Shown here one piece after another: positions 47,376-56,900 of a DNA stretch of 64,000 nt; position 1 is the first letter of the stretch, and each line of letters begins with the position of its first letter. Location of the stretch: the NCBI GenBank assembly GCA_002422395.1, contig DIUY01000029.1:7289-71288 (forward strand), written 5' to 3'. The stretch comes from Methylococcaceae bacterium UBA6146 (GTDB taxonomy: Bacteria > Pseudomonadota > Gammaproteobacteria > Methylococcales > Methylomonadaceae). The translations under genes and the position numbers were made by a program. Under the pieces are notes generated by a model, which saw only the letters and a program-made list of their open reading frames with translations, ran no database searches and was not told where the DNA came from.

Positions 47376-47744
47376 CTATCCATCGGATTCATCACAGAAA
47401 TCTGACCAAAATCTACGTCGCCAAAAAGAGTAAAGGTTTTGGGTTTTTGCAGGAATGCTTTTGGCGTTTTGTAATGCGTCCATTTCTTCTGTGATGTCGT
47501 TCATGAGCCAAAACAAGTTTTTTTCGTCCTCGTCATCATTATTTGCTTCCGCTCCATTAACCTTATTTACAAAAGAAGGCAAATCGCAACAAACTACCGA
47601 AAACCCTTCGGATAACGAAAACTCCATAATTGCTGAAAAGGTTTCCAATTCAATGAATTCATACACCCAGCCATCAAGGTCATCGACATCGTGTTCAACC
47701 GCCTTAGCTTCTATAAACGCTATAATTTCCTCAAATGTTTTCAT
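47376..47744 (-). CDS. Acidic hypothetical protein
   Basis: 122 aa from MKTFEEIIAFIEAKAVEHDV; six more residues (MSASYF) are possible from 47762. Strongly acidic core (NNDDEDEKNLFWLMNDITEE) and a basic, aromatic end (YSFWRRRFWSDFCDESDG). No domain recognised. The acidic character resembles immunity or inhibitor proteins, which is inference. It is the last of three small minus-strand genes following the GmrSD-like gene. Confidence 0.55.
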   Translation of the reverse strand: MKTFEEIIAFIEAKAVEHDVDDLDGWVYEFIELETFSAIMEFSLSEGFSVVCCDLPSFVNKVNGAEANNDDEDEKNLFWLMNDITEEMDALQNAKSIPAKTQNLYSFWRRRFWSDFCDESDG

Positions 47745-47778
47745 AAAATAAGAGGCACTCAATAAAATCCGCTAAAGA

Positions 47779-48177
47779 TTAAGGATTGTTAATTATCTCA
47801 CGCATTTCGTCAGCCCCGATAACACGACCTTTGGGCTTAGCCTTGAGATAAACCGAGTTATCTATCAGATCTTGCTCAAGCCACAGACAAGGCAATGTTA
47901 GTCCACTAAAACTACTGACAATACATAGATCTTCCCAATACTGCTGTCCGTCATTGTATTGGGTTGGTTTCAGCCCCAGTTTTTGCCAGTCATCAATCAT
48001 CATTTGTATGTCCATCGAATTCATTGCGCCATCACGGAAAAGATAATCGTCATGCCAGAATCTACCGCCAAAACTATCTATGTGCTTTCGTTTAAACGAA
48101 TCAAAACCACCTGAATAGTGTTGTTCGATTTTTTCGATAGGAACGATCAGGCTGATAAATTCCAACTGAATTGCCAT
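47779..48177 (-). CDS. Hypothetical protein, element cargo
   Basis: 132 aa, no name I can defend. It has MAIQLEFISLIVPIEKIEQH, GGRFWHDDYLFRDGAMNSMD, and LPCLWLEQDLID, a layout I associate with a family of small cytoplasmic proteins of unknown function found in accessory regions. Weak ribosome site. Same strand as neighbours. Confidence 0.6.
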   Translation of the reverse strand: MAIQLEFISLIVPIEKIEQHYSGGFDSFKRKHIDSFGGRFWHDDYLFRDGAMNSMDIQMMIDDWQKLGLKPTQYNDGQQYWEDLCIVSSFSGLTLPCLWLEQDLIDNSVYLKAKPKGRVIGADEMREIINNP

Positions 48178-48276
48178 TGATTATTGCCTGTTGTTATTGT
48201 TTTAATAATTGGCATTTAACTTTGAGTTTAAAATTACCAATAAATTAACACCAAGGGTTAAATACGGAGATGCCAA

Positions 48277-48669
48277 TTACTTGTACATAATCCCATTTTC
48301 ACTTTTCCAAATAGAATCAGTGTCCAGCTCAAATGAGGGGGCAACCACCCTGTTTTTCCATTGTGGGTGTTCAAAATCAAATGGGGTGTTTATAAGATCA
48401 TAGCGTGGGCGATGCTTGTTATAAAGTATCCAACTCTCCCCATTTGCCCTAAGTTGGTCAAGCAACGTAAAGGCATCATGCGAACATAAGCGATAATCAT
48501 TGCCCAAAAACTCCCGACCATCGACTGGACTGCTTTGCCAAAACACCCACCAATAATATTTGTAAAAATAAGGGTTGGGGTGCATGTTCGCAGCATAGCG
48601 TAACCGGATGGGTTTGTTGCCATTTGCTTTTATGTCTAACGCCAACTCATTGAAACAGGGTAGTCTCAT
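48277..48669 (-). CDS. Aromatic-rich hypothetical protein, element cargo
   Basis: 130 aa, unusually rich in W and Y (YFYKYYWWVFWQSSPVDGRE; ESWILYNKHRPRYD). No signal peptide. It follows the GmrSD-like gene by 30 nt on the same strand and was probably transcribed with it. Function unknown; a substrate-recognising or immunity role would be speculation. Confidence 0.55.
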   Translation of the reverse strand: MRLPCFNELALDIKANGNKPIRLRYAANMHPNPYFYKYYWWVFWQSSPVDGREFLGNDYRLCSHDAFTLLDQLRANGESWILYNKHRPRYDLINTPFDFEHPQWKNRVVAPSFELDTDSIWKSENGIMYK

Positions 48670-48699
48670 GGTAAATAATGGCTTGGTACTTGGGGGTGA

Positions 48700-50403
48700 T
48701 TAAATTTTCCAATAATCTTTTGCCCATACCGCTATTTTTAATGCTCTTTCTTCAATATCTTCTGGTTTCCATTCAGTTTTATTAGCGGTTATTCTTGCGA
48801 TTGACCAATCCATTAATTTATCCTTGTAAACAGCTTTTTTCTTATCAAACGACGAATTTTTCACTTCATTATTTGTTACTGAGTCAACTACAAATAAGTT
48901 ACCAATATTATTGACTAGGGAGTTATATCTATCTGTATCTACCTCGCCGTTTTCGTCAACTACGCCTGCCATTGGATACCAAAAATCATCTGTCCCTGTT
49001 TGAGGCATTAAATGCTCCAATTGGAAGTCACTAATTATTTTATTACCCCGTTCACCTTCTTCATAGTGTCGAAGAATAATTCTTGCTGGATTGTTGCCTT
49101 GATAACTCGCAATTTTTACAAAGAGTTCAAAAGCCGTATCGTCTGGCGCATCGGTTTTTAGAATTTTTGCGATTACTGATAATGCTTGATTTTTTTGTGA
49201 TAACTTTTCCTCTTCTGTGCGTGTGTCTTTTACTATTGTGGATTCAGAGGTGAACCGTATGTCTTTAAACCAAGCGACAAAGTTGCGTTCCCTTGATCTT
49301 TTTCTTGAGATTGCCATGCGAAGTTGATAAGAAGCAATTAGTTTCAAAAATGCTTCATCAAAAATACTTTTATCGCCAAAGGCTTCCGCATATTGAAAAA
49401 GCAAAGTTGTAAAGTCCCTTCTATTTAAATCTCTTATTACACGAAGCGATTTTTTGGCTTCAAGTGACAAATTAAGGTTACTAGAAAATTGATTAGGAAT
49501 GGAATCAATAGACACATGCCAAAACCAATAAAATACTTGGCTATATCTGGAAATATCCGTTGTGCTTATTGTGTGTGGAAATTGCTTAGAAAACTCTTTA
49601 AATAAATTGTTTACTGACACAAAGCGAAAATCTTTTGTAGATTTAAAACGCGCAAGAAAAAGCAAATAAGCTGTAGAATCTTCTTTAAGAGGTAAAACCC
49701 TTTCTTCCCATATTGCTCCTGCTTCATCTCCAACATCTGAACGCCCACACACATAGGCCTTAACTAAATCTGTTGGATTTAAGGGTTCCCCTTTGCCGTT
49801 CAAACCAATAAACAAATCCCACGCTTTGCTGTAATCGTCAGCGGTAATGACTATGAATTGGGTTTTTTCTCTTAAAAATTCAGAAAAATTTTTCGCTTCG
49901 GGCAGCCCTTTTTCTGCATCAGGGAACTCTTTGATTCTATCTTTAAAGAAATTGGCACATTTTGCCATTTTACTTGGTTCATCTAATTTATCGTCTATTT
50001 CTCTAATTTTAAGAAATGTTGCAGCATCTTTTGACGATACTTTTAATTTTGCTTCACTGTTTAAAAACGTGAGAATTTGAAGCAGTCTAGCTCGTTCCAA
50101 TTCGTCTGTTATTTTATGATATAAACACCAAAGTATAATATGAAAGGTTGTGGTTCTTTGTTGTCCATCGATAATATCGTAGCTACGTTTAACGGTATTT
50201 TTTACAAAAACAACAGGCCCTAAAAAATAAGGTTCTGGCGTTTCTGTTTTCACATCATCCTTATAGGCATCAATTAAATCTTCCCAAAGGGCTGCAAAAT
50301 TCTCATCATCCCATGTATAAGGTCGTTGATATTGTGGGATAGTGTAAAAATCCACTTCTGAACTATTTAACGTTGAGCCTAATGTGAGTACGTCTGCTTT
50401 CAT
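48700..50403 (-). CDS. GmrSD-like type IV restriction protein (DUF262 + DUF1524)
   Basis: 567 aa. DUF262 part: VDFYTIPQYQRPYTWDDENF (about 18-37) and SYDIIDGQQRTTTFHIILWC (about 74-93); the DGQQR motif binds nucleotide in GmrS-like ParB-fold domains. C-terminal DUF1524 HNH-type nuclease: FQLEHLMPQ (about 450), NNIGNLFVVDSVTNNEVKNS (about 500). The two GmrS and GmrD halves are in one chain, as in the fused form. Such enzymes cleave modified phage DNA; some DUF262 proteins act in other defence systems. Head-to-head with the XRE regulator, so they probably share a controlled promoter region. Confidence 0.85.
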   Translation of the reverse strand: MKADVLTLGSTLNSSEVDFYTIPQYQRPYTWDDENFAALWEDLIDAYKDDVKTETPEPYFLGPVVFVKNTVKRSYDIIDGQQRTTTFHIILWCLYHKITDELERARLLQILTFLNSEAKLKVSSKDAATFLKIREIDDKLDEPSKMAKCANFFKDRIKEFPDAEKGLPEAKNFSEFLREKTQFIVITADDYSKAWDLFIGLNGKGEPLNPTDLVKAYVCGRSDVGDEAGAIWEERVLPLKEDSTAYLLFLARFKSTKDFRFVSVNNLFKEFSKQFPHTISTTDISRYSQVFYWFWHVSIDSIPNQFSSNLNLSLEAKKSLRVIRDLNRRDFTTLLFQYAEAFGDKSIFDEAFLKLIASYQLRMAISRKRSRERNFVAWFKDIRFTSESTIVKDTRTEEEKLSQKNQALSVIAKILKTDAPDDTAFELFVKIASYQGNNPARIILRHYEEGERGNKIISDFQLEHLMPQTGTDDFWYPMAGVVDENGEVDTDRYNSLVNNIGNLFVVDSVTNNEVKNSSFDKKKAVYKDKLMDWSIARITANKTEWKPEDIEERALKIAVWAKDYWKI

Positions 50404-50491
50404 TTAAATAAGCCTTAATATTGTTTTGGGCAGTTTATAGCAACTAAAAACATTCTAAAGACTACTAAACCTTGCTACAATCAAGCAAAAC

Positions 50492-50522
50492 TTGGTATTT
50501 TCCCAATAAAAATTGGTATTTT
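50492..50522 (+). promoter_or_regulatory. Direct-repeat operator before the XRE gene
   Basis: TTGGTATTTT at 50492-50501 and again at 50513-50522, 21 nt apart (two helical turns); the second copy touches the ATG. CCCAA between them makes partial inverted repeats with TTGG. Placement over the start of its own regulator suggests autorepression, and possibly control of the divergent GmrSD-like gene. Confidence 0.55.
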
Positions 50523-50921
50523 ATGACAATACACAAAAAAATTAGGCAAGCCCGCCATGTAAAGGGTTGGACGCAAGAGGAAGTGGCTGAAAAGTTAGAG
50601 ATAACAGCAAACGCTTATGGGGCAATCGAAAGAGGTGAGACTCATCCCACTATTCCTAAGCTAAAAAAGATGTGTGAAGTGCTTGAGGTGGAATTATCAG
50701 AGCTGATTGATTGTGAAGAAAGTCGCGTGGTAAATATTACTTTTGAAAAGAATTTAGGAAAACATCAGAATTTTCGATATATTATAGGCATTTGTTCACC
50801 AGAACATCTAACCTTACTGAGCGAACTAGAAAAACAAGAGTTGATTATTGAAATGCAAAAAAAGGAAATTGAGTATTTGAAAAAAATCAATGAATTACAA
50901 GCTGAAAAAAATAAAAATTAA
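50523..50921 (+). CDS. XRE-family transcriptional regulator
   Basis: 132 aa from MTIHKKIRQARHVKGWTQEE; a start 51 nt upstream would run through the operator-like repeats and is unlikely. Helix-turn-helix: GWTQEEVAEKLEITANAYGAIERGETHPTIPKLKK (about 14-48). The C-terminal part (about 95-132) is a coiled coil, so it probably dimerises. Divergent from the GmrSD-like gene. Confidence 0.88.
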   Translation: MTIHKKIRQARHVKGWTQEEVAEKLEITANAYGAIERGETHPTIPKLKKMCEVLEVELSELIDCEESRVVNITFEKNLGKHQNFRYIIGICSPEHLTLLSELEKQELIIEMQKKEIEYLKKINELQAEKNKN

Positions 50922-51049
50922 TCAACTCTCCCCTCCATTGGTACAAGACAAGCGCCACAAATAGGGTGTAAGCTTTGCAAGGATGACAGCCGGATTTTTG
51001 GTTGGCGTACTAAAAAATATCGGTTTTTCTGGATTTAAATTTCCGATTA

Positions 51050-51156
51050 GTGCGCCAAAAGTGGGTCTAAGCTCAATATATTAACAATCATTCTCTCTTA
51101 TACTTATGAGCTTAGACCCACTTTTGGCGCACTTTTAAAACCAGTTCGAGGAAAAA
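51050..51156 (+). repeat. Inverted hairpin repeat, left copy
   Basis: A 26-nt arm GTGCGCCAAAAGTGGGTCTA... (51050-51075), 31-nt loop (51076-51106), and the exact complementary arm (51107-51132). Twenty-four more nt (TTTTAAAACCAGTTCG.GGAAAA) to 51156 also match the right copy. The right copy (53812-53918) is the exact reverse complement over the 83-nt hairpin, loop included. No sequence matches outside. Confidence 0.93.
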
Positions 51157-51200
51157 TGGAAGTCACTAAGCAAAAAATATGCTTATTCAATTTCCAATAA

Positions 51201-51413
51201 TTAATCGTCCACAAAATCGACAGACACATTGCCAATATTATTATTGAAAAAACTTACACTGGAACCATAATGTTCTGGTGCAATATCGATTATTAATCGA
51301 CGGCTAGATGGCTCACAATCTGCGTTTACCTCAGCCTCTGTCAAATTACGCGACAGCTCCAAATACTTTATTGTCGCTGATTCATCAAGGGTTATTACTA
51401 ATTTTTTGCCCAT
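51201..51413 (-). CDS. Small hypothetical protein in the cassette
   Basis: 70 aa, acidic, unrecognised (MGKKLVITLDESATIKYLEL; RRLIIDIAPEHYGSSVSFF). Its 3' end is 45 nt from the left hairpin repeat. Could be a small beta-rich regulatory or inhibitor protein. Confidence 0.5.
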   Translation of the reverse strand: MGKKLVITLDESATIKYLELSRNLTEAEVNADCEPSSRRLIIDIAPEHYGSSVSFFNNNIGNVSVDFVDD

Positions 51414-51717
51414 TCTATGCCTCTAAGTTTTACATATACGATTTTTCTAACCTTAAAAGCATCAAGTTCATAATTCTCCTGTCAATTTTGAGAGAGCCTT
51501 GACTAAGCCCTAACGTTACGGTAAAGCGTATGTACTGAGGGTTTAGGGTATTGGCGATATTCCACGCAGTGCTTCTGATAAGATGGGGTGTTGATAAATA
51601 AGGCATTCTTGGCAAAGCATGGATGATAATCTATTTTTGAGTGTATTTTTCGCTAACGTACTAAAAAATAAACTTGATTTCTGTGCTAGTGGGTGCATGT
51701 GAAAGAGGGTCAAAAAA

Positions 51718-52524
51718 TTAATAAAATCCATCGTACATTAAATCTCTTAATTTTGCTTGCGATTCCATTTTATTTGTTATATTAAAAAGCATATCGTCTA
51801 CTAAATAAGCCGAGTGAATACAATCATTGTAATTTTTAAAAACTTTACCATCGCATTCAAAATATATATCAATATCATCTCCCAATGAAAGTTCATCGGG
51901 ACTATCTTCTTTTGTAATACAAATCGTTACAAAAAAGATATGATCCTTTGTGACAATTTTAAATCCTGTACTTGTTGACTTCCTAGAAGATTTTTTACTC
52001 AAAAAAATAATGTCTACGCCGTTCCCCACAATCATTGACTTACCTGCTTTTAATTTAAAAGCATCTACCATTTTAAGCGCCCCATATAATGTTTGCATTA
52101 CATGTTTGTTGCAAGTAAGTTTGGTATCACCGTATTCCTTTCTTATTATATGGTGATGGAATTCGTTTCTTGTTATATAGACGGGTAAATCATCACGGAT
52201 AATCACATGATGATCTATCCACGCACAAGCAAATATAGTTGAATTCATCAAAGTAATTATCGCCTTTTTAGATAAACTCGATGTATCTTCTCTGAGGTTC
52301 TTTTCAAACCAATCAAAAATATCATAAGCTGTATAGCTAGAATCAAAAGCCGCTTCTAAGATAGAGTTTTCATCAGACAAATACGGTGGACATATAAAAA
52401 AAAGATAATTTGACTTATTTATATATTTTTCAAATACTTCAATAATCTCAATGATTGCTTCATCATTTATAGTATGAAACTTAATCTTTATACTTATATT
52501 TGTCAATACAGAAAAACCACTCAT
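51718..52524 (-). CDS. Hypothetical protein in the cassette
   Basis: 268 aa, not recognised. It contains no transmembrane helix or signal peptide. Notable: a His cluster NEFHHHIIRKEYGD (about 118-131) and DHHVIIRDDLP (about 103-113). Strongly AT-rich coding sequence unlike the host genes. It is the largest gene of the segment between the inverted hairpins and so the likely cargo of the cassette. Confidence 0.65.
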   Translation of the reverse strand: MSGFSVLTNISIKIKFHTINDEAIIEIIEVFEKYINKSNYLFFICPPYLSDENSILEAAFDSSYTAYDIFDWFEKNLREDTSSLSKKAIITLMNSTIFACAWIDHHVIIRDDLPVYITRNEFHHHIIRKEYGDTKLTCNKHVMQTLYGALKMVDAFKLKAGKSMIVGNGVDIIFLSKKSSRKSTSTGFKIVTKDHIFFVTICITKEDSPDELSLGDDIDIYFECDGKVFKNYNDCIHSAYLVDDMLFNITNKMESQAKLRDLMYDGFY

Positions 52525-52704
52525 AATTTATTGCCTTAAGCCCTCTTGCAGTGTTGTAACACTAACAATTAAATTCATTTAAATTAAAGTCTTATTTGTA
52601 GCTTTATCATTGCATCAAAGGAATGATAAATTATCAACGGCAACCCTAGGTGATTTTGGAGAGCGGTCAATCAATTTTCCCCAGACCCAAACCGTTGAAA
52701 CATA

Positions 52705-53271
52705 TTAATTGATTAAATACACTTCTTTGACCAATTGATAGACATAAGATCGAGTGACCCCATATTTTTCAGCAATTTTTGTCTTCGGTATGCCCGCCTC
52801 GAAATCGCTCTTCATCGCCTCTAACTGTCCTGAAGTCAGCTTAGGCTTGCGCCCTTTATATTTGCCTTTAGCCTTGGCAATAGCGATGCCCTCGCGCTGC
52901 CTTTCTAATATGATGTTTCTCTCAAACTGGCTAAAGGCAGCCAGTATAGTCAGCATAAGGTCAGAGTACAAATCGCTTTTAGTGCCATCAAAAACCAACC
53001 CCTCCTTGTGGAACTTGATTGAACAGCCCTTCGATTTAATCTGCTTGACCAACTCCAGAATGTCCGCTGTGTTTCTTCCAACTCGGTCGAGCGAGTGGAC
53101 GTTAACCAAATCCCCCGCCCGTAAGTTGTCCATCATCAGCTTGAAGTTCTGGCGATCCATATCCTTACCTGATGCTTTGTCAACGTACTCCCGATCACAG
53201 GGGATATTGAGCAGTTGGCGTTCGGTGTTTTGGTCGATGGTTGAGACCCGTAAGTAATTGAAAATCATCAT
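52705..53271 (-). CDS. Small serine recombinase of the resolvase/invertase type
   Basis: 188 aa, the Hin/Gin/Tn3-resolvase size. Catalytic Ser in FNYLRVSTIDQNTERQ (about residue 10), LVNVHSLDRVGRNTADILEL (catalytic Arg pair), LTILAAFSQFERNIILERQR (E-helix) and a C-terminal helix-turn-helix (IPKTKIAEKYGVTRSYVYQL). Such enzymes invert or resolve DNA between short sites. It sits inside the segment flanked by inverted 107-nt repeats, which suggests DNA inversion. It is distinct from the large integrase at 44543. Confidence 0.92.
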   Translation of the reverse strand: MMIFNYLRVSTIDQNTERQLLNIPCDREYVDKASGKDMDRQNFKLMMDNLRAGDLVNVHSLDRVGRNTADILELVKQIKSKGCSIKFHKEGLVFDGTKSDLYSDLMLTILAAFSQFERNIILERQREGIAIAKAKGKYKGRKPKLTSGQLEAMKSDFEAGIPKTKIAEKYGVTRSYVYQLVKEVYLIN

Positions 53272-53410
53272 GCACCTGTATAATTTGGTTCTAAGACTTT
53301 ATTATAAAGTGTTTAAAAAACAAGTACATGATTTAAATTACACAGTATTTGCTTGGGTTTGAGGTTGTATATTTTGACCGTAGTTTAGTTATACAGATGA
53401 GGGGATTTTA

Positions 53411-53752
53411 TTAAATGCTGCAAATGAAGACTGGAATGCCCTTTTTTTGTGCAATTCCTATCATGTGCTTTGTACCTGCGCTTTTCTGATCCCACAGGGC
53501 GATTAAGGCATCCGCATTTTTTAGCATTTCCGCATTTCTAACGCAGCCAGCAGCCCGTCCGTATTTCCCCCAATCAGGCAAATAATATTCCAGCGGGATA
53601 CTATTGGTTTTGGCGTATTGCTCGCCCAAGGCATCCGCGCCCTTAGCTCCACCGCAAAATACGGTAGTGATGCTAAACGTGCTGTCTTTGACCGCTTCCA
53701 CTAACTTTAGGTAATCAGTGCAAGTTCTTGTTCCCGCTATAATCGTTCGCAA
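53411..53752 (-). CDS. SLOG/DUF2493-like nucleotide-binding protein
   Basis: 113 aa Rossmann-type domain of the YspA/cpYpsA-like (SLOG) group: MRTIIAGTRTCTDYLKLVEA, TTVFCGGAKGADALGEQYAK (the GGA.G.D nucleotide loop), RNAEMLKNADALIALWDQKS and SAGTKHMIGIAQKKGIPVFI. SLOG proteins bind nucleotides or nucleotide-derived signals and often occur in phage and defence-related regions. Within the hairpin-bounded segment. Confidence 0.85.
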   Translation of the reverse strand: MRTIIAGTRTCTDYLKLVEAVKDSTFSITTVFCGGAKGADALGEQYAKTNSIPLEYYLPDWGKYGRAAGCVRNAEMLKNADALIALWDQKSAGTKHMIGIAQKKGIPVFICSI

Positions 53753-53811
53753 GTTGCGATACCTCTTAGGTTTTAAAGATCGAATGGGCTACAGTAAGAA
53801 GCTGTCCAGTA

Positions 53812-53918
53812 GTTTTCCCCGAACTGGTTTTAAAAGTGCGCCAAAAGTGGGTCTAAGCTCATAAGTATAAGAGAGAATGATTGTTAATATATTGAGCTTA
53901 GACCCACTTTTGGCGCAC
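53812..53918 (-). repeat. Inverted hairpin repeat, right copy
   Basis: Exact reverse complement of 51050-51132 at 53836-53918 (26-nt arms 53836-53861 and 53893-53918, 31-nt loop), with the 24-nt extension on the left side (53812-53835, one mismatch). It ends 1 nt before the stop codon of the primase-helicase gene. Confidence 0.93.
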
Positions 53919-53919
53919 T

Positions 53920-56900
53920 TTAGTTTAATAAAGTTTGTAATGCTTTTTTAAAATTATCAAACTTGACACTATCGAACACAAAGTAATCATCCGTTTTAAC
54001 TTTCCTCTGATCGGTTTTATAACTGAATTTAGTTAAAACTCCACCAGCATCTAGTAATTCTTTAATAATGGTATCTTTATTGTCTTTATATTGCTGACCT
54101 GTAAAATCCAGTTTCTCACATAATTCGCTACGTTTGTTTTTAACAAACCCTATGTTTTTTATGTGGTTAATTGTAATATCAGAAATAATCGGATTTGGAA
54201 TAACATCTTCAGCCAATATGAAATCTGTTATGGCGATATTGCCACCCAATGGAATATCGGAATAAACCAATATTGTTTTTGGTTTGTCATTGATGATTCT
54301 TGCCCTCCCCAATGCTTGTTCATTTTCCGATAAGACTAAATGTTCATAAACAGCCTGTAGCCTTTCATCTTGATATTTTTTGATCTTAGTTACAATACAA
54401 CTTCCATCAGCCATTCTATTATAATGTTCAACATTTCTGTCCATCGTAAAACAAGGCTTATTGTTGTATAAATTCCAATAGAAACTTTCCAAGGCAGAAC
54501 TGGGTATTCTATATGTGCCAATCAGCAACATATAATCACAGTCCGATAATTCATTACTACCACGGGTATTTCCAAAGTATTGATGCTTGTTATTTGTATG
54601 GAATTCATCGCCCCAAATCTGACACGCAAGATAAGCTGGAAAATCATCAATCACAGTATCATCAGTCAATGTAAGAGATTTGAAAGTAATTAACCCACCA
54701 AACTTGCCATTCAAATTGTGGTCGCTAATAAATTTCTTAGTATAATTAACAACATGCGATATATTTAAGGGGTTTGTCAGGAATGACTTTGAAAAAGACT
54801 CGCCTATCGTCTGGTAAATTTTAACTTTATCAGACATTTGTACATCAATTTCTATTTTCTTAAGGGGGCGATCTGATACTAAAACATCCCTGACAATAGC
54901 TGGATTCATCGTTGCATCGAAAAAAATTATTTTTTTATCCCAATACCTTGACTCTAATTTTTCAACTTTGCCTTGAATGAAGCACCCTTTTTCTAACCGC
55001 ATCCCAAAAAGACATTGTTCTTTTCCAGTCTTAAAATATTCTTGAATATTTTTAAAGAGATCAACCTTGTTGTAATTATCATTGGCATTTTTTTTGACAG
55101 ATATAGCTAAATCGTCTCCTGAATAGTTTCTTTTAGTCTCATCTAACAATACCTTAAGCCTGTCACCATAAATACATCCAAAAGACTTCAGCTCGGCTTT
55201 GGTAAACTGAGCGTCCTCATTAAGATTATAGGCGCGTCTAAACGCTGCCAGTAAAAATGGATGCTTAGTTAATTTCTGTTTTTTTATTTTTGTTGGCTTA
55301 ACATTATCACCGTGATTACCCTGTGTCCCCTCCTGAAAAATGATCTCAGTATCCTCATCATCGAACTGACTATCACTGTAATTCAAATCACTGGGGATAA
55401 CGCAGCGTTCAATTCCGTTATCAAGTGTTCTAATGGCATTTTCATCAACGATTACAGCCTTAAAGTTAGGGGGGGATATGTGATACTGCTCCTCACCACT
55501 AAATAATCTACCATCAAATTCCCTAAACAGTTGGCTAATTGGTAAATACAACGTATTGATATGAAATACAAATACATTGGTAGGTGAGAACGGATCAGCA
55601 AGGCTTGTTATTTGATTGTAATAGTTACAGCCTCCATCTTTCCGTACATAACAATACTCGCATTCTTTTGAGTCGATGATAGCCGTGCCATATTTTTCTT
55701 TTACAATATGGTTATTGCACATACGGTTTCTACCTTTTAATGCAACTGCCCTCGATACATTTTTATTGAAGACGGGTGGGGTGTTTTTCTTTAACCTTTC
55801 AAATGGGCTGTCGCTATCCAAAAGACCATTTGTAATGTCATTTAACTTACGCATATTGGCGTTTATTTTATCGACAATAGCATCCATATTTTTATGCGTA
55901 TCTGTCACAATCAGGAAACTATCAGATTTTGGTTGCGCTGCTATAAGCTCGGCTATCTCCCTTGTTTTGCCTGAGCCAGTGCTAGACCTTACCAAGTAAA
56001 CTAACTCATTCTGATCTGCAAGAGCATCGGACAATACTTTTTGGATATTTGCTTCTTTTACTAACTCAGGAAAAACGTAATCAATTTTCTTTCGTTCAGT
56101 CGTTTTTTTGTTGCTTAGCCTCGTCTTCTTAAATCCAAATGGCTTTACAATATTTGTTAAAGCCCCAAGGGGATGCGATGGATGAGGTGTTAAAGAAAGA
56201 TTATAGAAATCATGGAGTTGCTTATTAAGCGTTTCGGGTTCGGAATGTATAAAATGGTCTTTTAAAACCGAGAAACCGTCTGTGCCAAGAATTCTGAACA
56301 CTTGTACTGACACATCTCTGCGTGTATGGTAATCACAATCCCTTTTTATAAACTCAAGCCTTTCCAAAACTTCATCAAGATCAAAAAATGACGCAACGAA
56401 TGGTTCATATATTTTTCCAGAATGATCTGTAGATTTTGAATCAGTTATTGACCTAGATTGAACTATTGGCTTTCCAAGCTCGATGAGTTCATCAATCTTG
56501 GATTGGGTTAGAAGCTTGTTATTTTTGCCTTTACGGGCAGCATTTATAGTGCCATAAAATAATCTTGCAGCATCCTTGCAACTTTCATCAGAAGAAGTAA
56601 ACGTTTTTATCAATCCATTATACAAATCCACCATATCTGATGCCACAGTGATGTCATTTTCTAAAATGAATATGATTCTAAATCTATGATGTTTTTCAGT
56701 GTGGCTGGGGGTGCTGTAATAAGCAAATCCAAATTCTTGATAAAACGCATTGGTTTCTAAATCTTCAATACGCATTGATTCGTCTATATCCACTAAAGCA
56801 ACACTATGAGATACAAAATTATCCTTACATCGATGTTGGTCTTTTAAACAGCAACATATTGAAAGACCAAGCACGGATAACATTTCAAATAAATCATCAG

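Noticed and set aside
51430..51615. 61-codon minus-strand frame between cassette genes
   Set aside because: No ribosome site, no recognised sequence, probably chance in AT-rich DNA.
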